Part shown: in pieces, positions 22,588 to 30,777 of the stretch
Layout of the letters: each line of letters opens with the position of its first letter
Numbering within the stretch: the first letter of the stretch is position 1
Source: an unidentified bacterial endosymbiont
GTDB taxonomy: Bacteria; Pseudomonadota; Gammaproteobacteria; Enterobacterales; Enterobacteriaceae
DNA length: 64,000 nt
NCBI RefSeq assembly: GCF_918797525.1
Contig: NZ_OU963893.1
Coordinates: 1,240,001-1,304,000, forward strand
Direction: 5' to 3'
Notes under the pieces: model-generated
Databases searched by the model: none
Seen by the model: only the letters and a program-made list of their open reading frames with translations
Told to the model about the DNA's origin: nothing
Program-made: the position numbers and the translations under genes

Positions 22588-22823
22588 GCACGGGGGGCCT
22601 GGGCGGCCAGTTGGTTAATCATGTCCGGGCGAAAGCCGGACCAGCTGGTTTCACCCGCGACCACCACCGGCAGTTGACGGAACCCTTGCGCGCGTAGCGT
22701 GTCGGCGGCATCAGGTATCAGGTCGATGTTGACCATCTCAAATGCCACGCCACGGCTTTCCATCGCGCGTTTTGTTGCGTGGCATTGAACACAATCGCTA
22801 CGAGTGTAAATAATAATGCTCAT
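22584..22823 (-). CDS. nrdH: Glutaredoxin-like electron donor NrdH
   Basis: NrdH is the thioredoxin-reductase-dependent reductant of NrdE. The 79-residue product has the redox motif CVQC (C11, C14) and the GFRQLPVV cis-Pro segment with SGFRPDMI near the end. The frame is open to 22838, but the ATG at 22823 ([10 protein letters not shown]) matches the family start. First gene of nrdHIEF. Confidence 0.96.
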   Translation of the reverse strand: MSIIIYTRSDCVQCHATKRAMESRGVAFEMVNIDLIPDAADTLRAQGFRQLPVVVAGETSWSGFRPDMINQLAAQAPRA

Positions 22824-22864
22824 GATTCGTATTTCCATTTAGAATAAAAGTGCGGCGCGATTGT

Positions 22865-22913
22865 ACGCGTCATGTAGTGCGACTCTTGCTAAAGGAAATA
22901 CTAGATGTAGTTG
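22865..22913 (-). promoter_or_regulatory. Two candidate NrdR boxes upstream of nrdH
   Basis: On the minus strand CAACTACATCTAGTAT (22913-22898) and GCACTACATGACGCGT (22880-22865) match the 16-bp NrdR consensus (ACACTATATATAGTGT) at 11 and 10 positions. They are 33 bp apart, that is three helical turns, the spacing usual for NrdR box pairs. NrdR would repress the operon when dATP is high. Confidence 0.6.
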
Positions 22914-23017
22914 TGAAAAGTTTCAACCATACAACATATGGGAATTATAGCGTGATGATGCCACGATGATGAGCATAGCGGGGCAGGGCAAGCTGTACGA
23001 GTTTTTCAGGCGCAGGG

Positions 23018-23053
23018 GCAAAGAAACGCCCCGGAGCCAGAGGCTACCGGGGC
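23018..23053 (-). terminator. Terminator after ygaM
   Basis: GCCCCGG (23028-23034) pairs with CCGGGGC (23047-23053), with additional AGCC/GGCT pairing inside. On the minus strand the hairpin is followed by GTTTCTTT, 13 bp past the ygaM stop. Confidence 0.75.
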
Positions 23054-23066
23054 CGATGAACATCAC

Positions 23067-23393
23067 TTACTTACGCAGGCTGAGCAGGGCACCAACAAAA
23101 ATACCCACAGCGGCGACGGTACCCAGCGCGCACAGCGGTTTATCACGCATGAAAGTATTGGCACAGCTTACCGCGTCGCAGGCAGCCTGTGTCGCACGCG
23201 AACGTCCGTTCATCCGGGCACGTGTTTCACGGAGTAAAGACTGAGCCTTACGTTTTGCGGCATCGGCTTCATCCTTAGCGTCAGTTCCCCAGGATTTCAG
23301 CACCTCTTCCAGCGTATCCGCTAATTGACTGACATCGTGACGAATATCCTGAGCGTTGTCGTTAATATCGTTTCGGTTCGGTCTGTTAAACAT
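23067..23393 (-). CDS. ygaM: DUF883 inner-membrane protein YgaM (ElaB/YqjD family)
   Basis: The 108-residue product has the layout of the ElaB/YgaM/YqjD family: an acidic, amphipathic helical N-terminal part (DVSQLADTLEEVLKSWG), a basic segment, and a C-terminal membrane helix (LCALGTVAAVGIFVGALLSLRK). Family members anchor in the inner membrane; YqjD binds stationary-phase ribosomes, while a role for YgaM itself is not established. It lies upstream of nrdH and divergent from ygaC, as in E. coli. Confidence 0.88.
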   Translation of the reverse strand: MFNRPNRNDINDNAQDIRHDVSQLADTLEEVLKSWGTDAKDEADAAKRKAQSLLRETRARMNGRSRATQAACDAVSCANTFMRDKPLCALGTVAAVGIFVGALLSLRK

Positions 23394-23551
23394 ACGATCC
23401 TCCGTAATATGTGTTCCCGTTTAGTTTAGTTCAGAAATGTAATATCTGAAGCGAGTCATCTCTTATCAGGGCGTTTATGGAATATTCTGAAAGCCCTGCG
23501 AAGGCTGAATACGGTAAGGTTGCCGGGCAGGAATGATAACGAGGAAAAGAT

Positions 23552-23896
23552 ATGTATTTACGACCCGATGAGGTGGCGCGCGTTCTTGAAAAAGCGGGAT
23601 TCACCATGGATGAAGTGACATCCAAAGCGTATGGTTATCGCCGTGGCGAGAATTATGTTTACGTTAACCGTGAAGCGAGAATGGGGCGAACGGCTCTCAT
23701 TATTCACCCGACGCTAAAAGACAAAAGCCAGTCATTTGCAGAGCCAGCCTCGGATATTAAAACCTGCGACCATTACCAGCAATTCCCGCTCTATTTAGGC
23801 GGTGAGAGGCACGAACATTATGGTATTCCGCATGGATTCAGCTCGCGAATGGCGCTGGAGCGGTTTCTGCAGGGACTGTTTGGCGACGTACAATAA
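23552..23896 (+). CDS. ygaC: DUF2002 protein YgaC
   Basis: A 114-residue cytoplasmic protein almost identical to E. coli YgaC (114), for example [17 protein letters not shown] and the [20 protein letters not shown] end. In E. coli the gene is iron (Fur) regulated, and its function is unknown. It has a clear GAGGAAAAG ribosome binding site and is divergent from ygaM. Confidence 0.92.
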   Translation: MYLRPDEVARVLEKAGFTMDEVTSKAYGYRRGENYVYVNREARMGRTALIIHPTLKDKSQSFAEPASDIKTCDHYQQFPLYLGGERHEHYGIPHGFSSRMALERFLQGLFGDVQ

Positions 23897-23928
23897 CACT
23901 GCGACTGGCACAGGCCAGTCGCCTCGCA

Positions 23929-24378
23929 TCACGCCTTTGCCTGGTGGTACTGGCTGACTTTAAATAGCCGACGACAGTAGTCGAGAAAATAGCCGTACAC
24001 CGCGCCCATCAACATTGAAATCACGATATTCGAACTCACTGCGGCAATGATTTGATGCCCGTCAGCGCCGACAACCAGCAAAATAACGACGTACACTGGA
24101 GACTGGAACGTCACATAGGCCAACACATCTGCCAGGTTTTTCATCCAGCCAGCCTGGCTAAGGCGGCGCGCGTAGCGCATAACCGCATCGCGGTATAATC
24201 CGTAAGGCCAGGCAATAATGATATTGACCGGGATCGCGACCAGGCGAGAAGAGAGCGACTGCTCGAAGGACATTCCCGAGAGGAATATTTCAATCAGCAT
24301 ATTCACAACGGAACAGTAAACAACCATCGCGAAAGTATCCGCTACCGCGTGGCGCAGGCGAGATTGCGATGAGAACAT
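23929..24378 (-). CDS. alaE: L-alanine exporter AlaE
   Basis: AlaE exports excess L-alanine across the inner membrane using the proton gradient. The 149-residue protein has four hydrophobic segments and matches E. coli AlaE in length and sequence ([42 protein letters not shown]). The frame is open to 24402, but ATG 24378 ([10 protein letters not shown]) is the conserved start. It converges with ygaC. Confidence 0.95.
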   Translation of the reverse strand: MFSSQSRLRHAVADTFAMVVYCSVVNMLIEIFLSGMSFEQSLSSRLVAIPVNIIIAWPYGLYRDAVMRYARRLSQAGWMKNLADVLAYVTFQSPVYVVILLVVGADGHQIIAAVSSNIVISMLMGAVYGYFLDYCRRLFKVSQYHQAKA

Positions 24379-24860
24379 GGCCGAACTCCTTGAGAAGAAC
24401 ACAATAGAAACGTATTGCCTGCGGCGTATAGTGCTTTAGGTTGCTTTTTTTGATGTGTATAGCGTATAGCTCTGAGTTTGAACTGACAACTAGTGATAAG
24501 TTTTTATTTATTGGCGTTTTGTCGACAAAATTCTCTAAATTTGTTTATTTTATGTTCGGTGCGTTATTTTGTCTCTCAAATGTTGTTTTCTTTCTTAAAA
24601 TCAAGGCATTGAATATTTTACCGACAGGCGATTCCTCCACGCCAGGAACGGTCATGCTTTCTGTAAGGCGGAGTAAATGTAAGCGTTTATATTGATATGA
24701 TGATTTGCTCGTGCGGGATCCTGCGGTTGTAATTAAATTACGTATTTAAAAATATTTACAATATTGACGAATAGACGCGATGGGTAGATATTGGTGAAGA
24801 AATCAATTATTCTGTCCGTTGATTTTTCGACTCCCACTAAATAAAAGGTTTTCATTTAAT
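24379..24860. promoter_or_regulatory. alaE-stpA intergenic region
   Basis: A 480-bp, strongly AT-rich gap between divergent alaE and stpA, carrying both promoters. E. coli stpA is repressed by H-NS and StpA, which prefer such DNA, so the region is a likely nucleoid-protein target. An 84-codon frame at 24441-24695 has no good ribosome binding site and looks accidental. Confidence 0.55.
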
Positions 24861-25265
24861 ATGTCTTTGACTTTACAGAATCTTAATAATATCCGCACTC
24901 TGCGTGCCATGTCGCGTGAATTATCCCTGGACGTTCTTGAAGAAATGCTGGAGAAAGTCAGGATTGTCGCTGAAGAGAAACGTAGTGAACAGGCGGAATT
25001 CGAGCAACAGCGCGCTGAGCAGCAGGATAAAATTAATGCGCTGCTGGAGCAGATGAAAGCCGATGGTATTTCACCGTCCGACTTGCTGGGCACTGATCGT
25101 GTTCCGGCAGGACAACCGGCGAAAAAACGCAAAGCGCGTGAAGCAAAATATCGCTTTATTGACGTGAATGGCGAAGAGAAAACCTGGACTGGCCAGGGCC
25201 GCACGCCAAAACCTATCGCCGCTGCGCTGGCAGAAGGTAAATCACTGGATGATTTTCTGATTTAA
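24861..25265 (+). CDS. stpA: H-NS paralogue StpA
   Basis: StpA is a nucleoid-associated silencer and RNA chaperone that forms heterodimers with H-NS. The 134-residue product has the N-terminal helical dimerisation region (NNIRTLRAMSRELSLDVLEEML), a coiled coil, a basic linker (KKRKAREAK) and the C-terminal AT-hook-like DNA-binding core TWTGQGRTPKPI. The ATG at 24861 gives the E. coli length; the frame opens earlier at 24819. Confidence 0.95.
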   Translation: MSLTLQNLNNIRTLRAMSRELSLDVLEEMLEKVRIVAEEKRSEQAEFEQQRAEQQDKINALLEQMKADGISPSDLLGTDRVPAGQPAKKRKAREAKYRFIDVNGEEKTWTGQGRTPKPIAAALAEGKSLDDFLI

Positions 25266-25273
25266 TTCATGAA

Positions 25274-25303
25274 CCGGGCGGGAATTTCCGCCCGGCTATT
25301 TTG
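25274..25303 (+). terminator. stpA terminator
   Basis: CCGGGCGG (25274-25281) pairs with CCGCCCGG (25288-25295) and is followed by CTATTTTGTT. It lies 9 bp after the stpA stop and abuts the stop codon of the convergent small gene. Confidence 0.9.
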
Positions 25304-25483
25304 TTAGCAAACGCCGAAATCACCCGCTTCGGTATATAGCGTCACATCCGCCGCTTGCAGGGTAAATTTTTCCCCTTGTTCATCGCTGGCCTGCACCGTC
25401 ACAAGGCTTTCACCTTTCACTTCGAGCACTTTCAGTTTCGGACCGCCCTGGCGCGGTTGTACAAAATCACCGACAGAAAACAT
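25304..25483 (-). CDS. Small DUF2158/YodC-like protein
   Basis: A 59-residue frame starting MFSVGDFVQPRQGGPKLKVL and ending YTEAGDFGVC, preceded by a strong GGAGGTAC ribosome binding site. The xxVGDxVxxxxGGPxMxV pattern is that of the DUF2158 (YodC-like) small beta-barrel family. No function is known for the family. It takes the place of ygaP-ygaV in the E. coli order and converges with stpA. Confidence 0.75.
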   Translation of the reverse strand: MFSVGDFVQPRQGGPKLKVLEVKGESLVTVQASDEQGEKFTLQAADVTLYTEAGDFGVC

Positions 25484-25692
25484 AGTACCTCCTCAATGTT
25501 TAGCGATCTTAACCATAGCCGACGCCCCGCGCGGGGTACAGTCTCATCACGTGATCGGCGGCGCTTAAGCCAGTGTAAAGAGGGTAAAGGCAGGTAAAAG
25601 CGTGAGAGCAACATGGCAGCAACGCGTAAACTGACTACGCTTAGAGATAGTCTCTTTTTTATTTTCAATTGGTTAGCTTGCACGGAGTATTT

Positions 25693-25851
25693 ATGGGTTT
25701 TTGGCGTATTCTTTTTACTATCGTTTTGCCGCCGCTGGGCGTGCTGCTTGGCAAAGGTTTTGGCTGGGCATTTATTCTGAACATCCTTCTGACGTTGCTG
25801 GGCTACATCCCCGGCCTCATCCACGCGTTTTGGGTCCAGACCAAAAGCTAA
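25693..25851 (+). CDS. yqaE: Pmp3/UPF0057 membrane peptide YqaE
   Basis: A 52-residue, two-helix membrane protein: MGFWRILFTIVLPPLGVLLG, then FILNILLTLLGYIPGLIHAF. It differs from E. coli YqaE at only a few positions. The Pmp3 family helps maintain membrane potential under salt stress in yeast and plants; the bacterial role is unclear, though E. coli yqaE is known as an envelope-stress (Cpx) target. Its stop overlaps that of the convergent LysR gene by 3 bp. Confidence 0.93.
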   Translation: MGFWRILFTIVLPPLGVLLGKGFGWAFILNILLTLLGYIPGLIHAFWVQTKS

Positions 25852-26777
25852 GCACGCCACAATAAATCACTGTAGATCCCGGTCAGCACGCCCTCTGGTG
25901 CAAACTGCTGTTTGATCCAGCGTGTTACCTGACCGGTCGCCGCATGTTGTGTGGCAAGCAGCATGCGCGAGTCCTGACGGGGATTATTGATCCGCCGCGT
26001 CACCAGCAGCCCGTCTTGCACCGCCTCCCTGGCCATATGTTCCGGAAGAAATCCAATCCCTTCGCCGAGGATTTGACACTGGCATTTGGTGTTAAAGTCC
26101 GGCACCAGAATCGCTTCCTGGCCGTGAAGCAACCAGCCGACCTTCTTGTTTATCGTATGCGCGGTATCCTCCACCATAATAGTGGGATACAGGCGCAACT
26201 GGCTTTCCGCTATCGGCTCCGGGGTGAAGGCCAGCGGGTGTGTCGGGGCGATGGCGAAGATCCAGCGGATGGCGCCGATCTCGGTGTAATCAATGCCGCC
26301 TCCGTCGAGCAGGGTGTCCGGCGCGCCGATCGCGATATTAGCCTGGTGATTAATGATGGAGTCCCAGACGCCATTATACACCTCGGTGGTGACGGTTATC
26401 TGGCAGGTCGGAAACTGTTTTTTCAGCACCTGCAGCAGCCGTGCGGTATGGCGTGGTGTATACAACAGTTGATTGATACAGATACGCACCCGCGCCTCTA
26501 TCCCTTGTGAAATCGTATCAATGCCGCGCTTGATGGCATGGAAGTCATTGAGCAGATCCGTGGCCTTACGGTAAAAGTAAAGGCCGGATTCGGTTAACTC
26601 TATGCTGCGCGTGTTACGCACAAACAACACCACGTCCAGCCCGGTCTCCATGCGCTTAATGGTGTAACTGATGGCCGACGTGGTAACGCCAAGCTCTACG
26701 GCCGCTTTGCTAAAGCTGCTAAAGCGTGCTGCGGTAGTGAAAGCCAGAAGGTTCTCTTCGGTAAAGATGGAATTCAT
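25848..26777 (-). CDS. LysR-family transcriptional regulator
   Basis: A 309-residue LysR regulator with N-terminal winged helix (LLAFTTAARFSSFSKAAVELGVTTSAISYTIKRME) and a C-terminal periplasmic-binding-like effector domain. The frame is open to 26966; the ATG at 26777 (MNSIFTEENLLAF) is chosen because it gives the family length and follows GGGAG. It is divergent from the ankyrin gene and the FdrA operon, so it is a likely regulator of them. The effector is unknown. Confidence 0.85.
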   Translation of the reverse strand: MNSIFTEENLLAFTTAARFSSFSKAAVELGVTTSAISYTIKRMETGLDVVLFVRNTRSIELTESGLYFYRKATDLLNDFHAIKRGIDTISQGIEARVRICINQLLYTPRHTARLLQVLKKQFPTCQITVTTEVYNGVWDSIINHQANIAIGAPDTLLDGGGIDYTEIGAIRWIFAIAPTHPLAFTPEPIAESQLRLYPTIMVEDTAHTINKKVGWLLHGQEAILVPDFNTKCQCQILGEGIGFLPEHMAREAVQDGLLVTRRINNPRQDSRMLLATQHAATGQVTRWIKQQFAPEGVLTGIYSDLLWRA

Positions 26778-27097
26778 ATCACGGCTCCCGACAGCCATCA
26801 GTTTTGAACATATTTTAATAACCACGCTACAACGCATTTGAAGACGATCACAGTTCTTGCTCTTTACTGAAGCCCGCATCGGAAGTGGCCTCTTCAGGCA
26901 TAAGCATAATGCAGCCAGACGAGCCAAAAAGCGCTGAAACATAAAAAAAAGGGTGCACAGCCGCACGTTTTGGCTGCATTGTTAAATTTAACTCAACAAT
27001 GAATTGCCTGTCGATGAATCATTTTTAAGCGGATTCTTTTCTGACCAGGCTATTGCTATTCTCAGGTCAACAGCAATGAAATGAGCGGAGTCTGAAT
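26778..27097. promoter_or_regulatory. Divergent LysR/ankyrin control region
   Basis: A 320-bp intergenic region. It contains ATTGTT (26978-26983) and AACAAT (26995-27000), a perfect 6-bp inverted repeat around an 11-nt spacer, which fits the T-N11-A pattern of LysR-type recognition sites. It is about 200 bp from the LysR start and 100 bp from the ankyrin start. No gene is visible. Confidence 0.5.
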
Positions 27098-27703
27098 ATG
27101 TCTGCAACTGAACGCGTTACTGAATTTCTGCTGGCAGCAGAGCAAGGCAACCCTGATGCGCTAAAAGCCTGTCTGGATAAAGGTGTGGATATCAATGCCA
27201 CCAACCGTCAAAAAAGAACTGCGATTATTATTGCCAGCCTGAAAAAACATTATGTCTGTGTGGAATTACTCATTGCCGCAGGCGCGGATATTGATAAACA
27301 AGACCAAACCTGTTTTAACCCCTTCCTGATTAGCTGCCTGACCAATGATCTTACGCTGCTGAGAATCGTATTACCGGCCAATCCCGATCTTGATCGCCTG
27401 ACGCGTTTTGGCGGGGTGGGTATCACCCCTGCCAGCGAGAAAGGCCACGTTGAAATTGTGCGTGAGCTGCTTGAGCGTACCGACATCAACGTCAACCACA
27501 CTAACTTCGTCGGCTGGACACCCTTGCTGGAAGCCATTGTGCTAAACGACGGTGGTGCAAAACAGCAAGAAATAGTAAAGCTGCTGTTGGATAACGGCGC
27601 CAGCCCACATATGACCGATAAGTACGGCAAATCCCCGCTTGAACTGGCGCGGGAAAAAGGTTTCCACGAGATAGCTGACCTGCTGCTGGCCGCTGGCGCG
27701 TAA
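27098..27703 (+). CDS. Ankyrin-repeat protein
   Basis: A 201-residue protein made of about five ankyrin repeats, with clear helices such as GNPDALKACLDKGVDINA, HYVCVELLIAAGADID, GHVEIVRELLERTDINVN and QQEIVKLLLDNGASPHMTDKYGKSPLELAREKG. No signal peptide is seen, so it is probably cytoplasmic and a protein-protein interaction module. The ribosome binding site GAGCGGAG precedes ATG 27098. It stands between the LysR gene and the FdrA operon; a small hairpin at 27758-27772 separates it from fdrA. Confidence 0.85.
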   Translation: MSATERVTEFLLAAEQGNPDALKACLDKGVDINATNRQKRTAIIIASLKKHYVCVELLIAAGADIDKQDQTCFNPFLISCLTNDLTLLRIVLPANPDLDRLTRFGGVGITPASEKGHVEIVRELLERTDINVNHTNFVGWTPLLEAIVLNDGGAKQQEIVKLLLDNGASPHMTDKYGKSPLELAREKGFHEIADLLLAAGA

Positions 27704-27809
27704 CAACATCGGTTAGCCATATCCGGCTGACCGCTTATTTAAAAAGTCTTTCACCGACGTGCATTTTGCACGACGGCGGCCCCTTTTTATCTTCAATCAG
27801 GTGAAAATA

Positions 27810-29351
27810 ATGCCTACAAAAATCGTTATAAAAAAGAACACCTATTTCGATTCGGTCTCATTAATGTCGGTGTCTACCAAAGCCAATAAATTGCCGGGCG
27901 TAGAGCAGGCCTTCGTCGCGATGGGCACGGAAATGAATAAAGGCGTATTAAAAAATCTTGGGCTGTTAACGCCGGAATTAGCCGATGCCAAAAACGGCGA
28001 CCTGATTATTGTCATTCGAGGCGAGGCGGCGAATGATGAAACGCTGGCGGCCATTGAAGCCTTGTTTATCCGTAAAGAGAGTGGCGGCTCCCATGAAGCG
28101 CGCTACGCCACGCTTTCCAGCGCTAAAGCCCATCGCCCTGATGCAAACCTTGCGGTGATATCGGTGAATGGCGCCTTTGCTGCCCGCGAGGCGCGACAGG
28201 CGCTGGAAAACAACCTCAACGTGATGCTGTTTTCCGATAACGTGTCCCTTGACGACGAGCTGGCGCTAAAACAGCTGGCGCATGAGAAAGGACTGCTGCT
28301 GATGGGACCGGACTGCGGGACCGCCATCATCAACGGGGCCGGACTTTGCTTTGCCAATGCGGTACGCCGCGGGGCGATAGGCATTGTCGGCGCATCCGGC
28401 ACTGGCAGCCAGGAGCTGAGCGTACGGATCCATGAATTTGGCGGCGGCGTATCGCAACTGATCGGCACCGGCGGACGCGATCTGAGTGAGAAGATCGGCG
28501 GCCTGATGATGCTGGACGCCATTGAGATGCTGGAAGCAGACGACGCGACGCAGGTGATTGCGCTGATCTCCAAACCCCCTGCGCCAGCGGTGGCCACAAA
28601 AGTGCTGGCCCGTGCGCGCGCCTGCCGCAAGCCGGTCGTTGTCTGTTTCCTTGGCCGTAACGCTCTCCCGGCCGATGAAGAGGGCCTGCAGTTTGCCCGA
28701 GCGACCAAAGAGGCGGCGCTAAAAGCGGTGCTCCTGACCGGCATTAAAAAAGAGTCTCTCGATCTGCATCCGCTTAACTGGCCGCTGATTGAAGAGGCGC
28801 GCGCCCGCCTGACGCCTCAGCAAAAGTACATTCGCGGCCTGTTCTGCGGCGGCACCCTGTGCGATGAGGCGATGTTTGCCGCGCTGGAAAAATACGCCGA
28901 TGTTTACAGCAACATTCAGCCCGATCCGTCAAAACGTTTGAGTAACATCAACGTCAGTCACGCCCATACCTTCCTCGACTTTGGCGATGACGATTTCACC
29001 CACGGCAAACCGCACCCGATGATCGACCCGACCAACCGTATCAGCCGTCTGCTGCAGGAGGCGCGGGATCCACAGGTGGGGGTGATCGTGATGGACTTCG
29101 TGCTGGGTTTCGGCGCCCATGAGGATCCGGTGGGGGTGATGCTCGACGCCATTAAAGAGGCGCAGGCGATTGCCAAAGCCGATAACCGGCCGCTGGAGAT
29201 TCTGGGCTATGTGCTGGGCACCGACCAGGATCCGCAGTCGCTGGCGCAGCAGTGCCAGCAGTTGACTGACGCAGGTGTGATCTGGGCCAGCAGCAGCACC
29301 AATGCCGGATTACTGGCACGCGAATTTGTCTGCAAAGGGGAGAAAGCATGA
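27810..29351 (+). CDS. fdrA: FdrA-family acyl-CoA synthetase-like protein
   Basis: A 513-residue protein related to E. coli FdrA (555). It has two succinyl-CoA-synthetase-like parts: a CoA-binding-like domain with LLMGPDCGTAIING and GIVGASGTGSQEL, and a ligase-like half with GLFCGGTLCDEA and VIVMDFVLGFGAHEDP. In E. coli FdrA, YlbE and YlbF together are reported to form oxamate carbamoyltransferase (AllFGH). ATG 27810 is chosen over the upstream open frame because it follows AGGTG and begins at the conserved region. First gene of a five-gene operon; it overlaps the next by 4 bp. Confidence 0.85.
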   Translation: MPTKIVIKKNTYFDSVSLMSVSTKANKLPGVEQAFVAMGTEMNKGVLKNLGLLTPELADAKNGDLIIVIRGEAANDETLAAIEALFIRKESGGSHEARYATLSSAKAHRPDANLAVISVNGAFAAREARQALENNLNVMLFSDNVSLDDELALKQLAHEKGLLLMGPDCGTAIINGAGLCFANAVRRGAIGIVGASGTGSQELSVRIHEFGGGVSQLIGTGGRDLSEKIGGLMMLDAIEMLEADDATQVIALISKPPAPAVATKVLARARACRKPVVVCFLGRNALPADEEGLQFARATKEAALKAVLLTGIKKESLDLHPLNWPLIEEARARLTPQQKYIRGLFCGGTLCDEAMFAALEKYADVYSNIQPDPSKRLSNINVSHAHTFLDFGDDDFTHGKPHPMIDPTNRISRLLQEARDPQVGVIVMDFVLGFGAHEDPVGVMLDAIKEAQAIAKADNRPLEILGYVLGTDQDPQSLAQQCQQLTDAGVIWASSSTNAGLLAREFVCKGEKA

Positions 29352-30766
29352 TGACCACCTTATTTAGCCAGCCGCTGAACGTAATCAACGTCGGCATTGC
29401 GATGTTCAGTGATGACCTTAAAAAACAGCATATTCCCGTGACCCAGCTCGACTGGACGCCGCCGGGGCAGGGCAATATGCAGGTGGTAGAGGCGCTCGAC
29501 CAGTTGGCGGAAAAACCGCTGGCGGAGAAAATCGCCGCTGCGAACAATATCGCGCTTGAGCGCATTATTCAGTCCCATCCGGTGCTGGTGGGCTACGACC
29601 AGGCGATTAACGTCGTGCCCGGTATGACCCGCACCACCCTTCTGCACGCGGGTCCGCCCGTCGCCTGGGAACACATGTGTGGGGCGATGAAAGGGGCGGT
29701 CACCGGGGCGCTGGTGTTTGAAGGATTAGCGAAAGATCTCGATGACGCCGCACGGCTGGCGGCCTCGGGAGACATTACCCTTTCCCCCTGCCACGAGCAC
29801 GACTGCGTGGGCTCAATGGCGGGCGTCACCTCTGCATCCATGTTTATGCATATCGTTGAGAACAAAACCTACGGCAACCGGGCCTTCACCAACCTCAGCG
29901 AGCAGATGGCGAAGATCCTGCGCATGGGCGCTAACGACCAGAGCGTGATCGACCGCCTGAACTGGATGCGCGACGTGCTCGGCCCGATGCTGCGCGACGC
30001 GATGAACATCATCGGTGAAATCGACCTGCGTCTGATGCTGGCCCAGGCGCTGCACATGGGCGACGAGTGCCACAACCGCAACAATGCCGGGACCACGCTG
30101 CTGATCCAGGCGCTGACGCCGGGGCTGATTCAGGCGGGTTATCCGCTGGAACAACAGCGAGAGGTGTTTGAGTTCGTCGCCAGCAGCGACTACTTCTCCG
30201 GCCCGACGTGGATGGCGATGTGCAAAGCCGCGCTGGATGCCGCCCACGGCATTGAGTACAGCACCGTGGTTACGACCATGGCGCGTAACGGCTACGAGTT
30301 CGGCCTGCGTGTCTCAGGCCTGCCGGGGCAGTGGTTCACCGGCCCGGCCCAGCAGGTGATTGGCCCGATGTTCGCGGGCTATAAGCCGGAAGACTCCGGG
30401 CTGGATATCGGCGACAGCGCCATTACCGAAACCTACGGCATCGGCGGCTTTGCCATGGCGACGGCCCCGGCAATCGTGGCGCTGGTGGGCGGCACGGTGG
30501 AGGAAGCCATCGACTTCTCGCGACAGATGCGCGAAATCACCCTTGGTGAAAATCCGAACGTCACCATTCCGCTGCTCTGCTTTATGGGTATCCCGAGCGC
30601 CATCGACATCACCAGAGTGGCTGGCAGCGGCATTCTGCCGGTCATTAATACCGCCATTGCCCATAAAGAGGCGGGCATCGGCATGATTGGGGCGGGCATC
30701 GTTCATCCGCCGTATAGCTGTTTTGAAAAGGCGTTGTTGACCTTCCGCGATCGCTACTTTTTATAA
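29348..30766 (+). CDS. DUF1116 (YlbE/AllG-like) protein
   Basis: A 472-residue DUF1116 protein, longer than E. coli YlbE (about 420). Recognisable segments are LHAGPPVAWEHMCGAMKGAV, SPCHEHDCVGSMAGV, GDECHNRNNAGT and GLRVSGLPGQWFTGPAQQV. With FdrA it is expected to form a carbamoyltransferase acting on a ureide or oxamate-like compound; that role is inferred from the E. coli AllFGH system. The ATGA overlap with fdrA indicates coupled translation. No DUF2877 (YlbF/AllH) gene is found in the operon. Confidence 0.8.
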   Translation: MMTTLFSQPLNVINVGIAMFSDDLKKQHIPVTQLDWTPPGQGNMQVVEALDQLAEKPLAEKIAAANNIALERIIQSHPVLVGYDQAINVVPGMTRTTLLHAGPPVAWEHMCGAMKGAVTGALVFEGLAKDLDDAARLAASGDITLSPCHEHDCVGSMAGVTSASMFMHIVENKTYGNRAFTNLSEQMAKILRMGANDQSVIDRLNWMRDVLGPMLRDAMNIIGEIDLRLMLAQALHMGDECHNRNNAGTTLLIQALTPGLIQAGYPLEQQREVFEFVASSDYFSGPTWMAMCKAALDAAHGIEYSTVVTTMARNGYEFGLRVSGLPGQWFTGPAQQVIGPMFAGYKPEDSGLDIGDSAITETYGIGGFAMATAPAIVALVGGTVEEAIDFSRQMREITLGENPNVTIPLLCFMGIPSAIDITRVAGSGILPVINTAIAHKEAGIGMIGAGIVHPPYSCFEKALLTFRDRYFL

Positions 30767-30777
30767 GGCAAGCATCC

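Noticed and set aside
24441..24695. 84-codon plus-strand frame between alaE and stpA
   Set aside because: Lies in AT-rich promoter DNA, has no ribosome binding site and no recognisable domain; a chance frame in an H-NS-type region is more likely.
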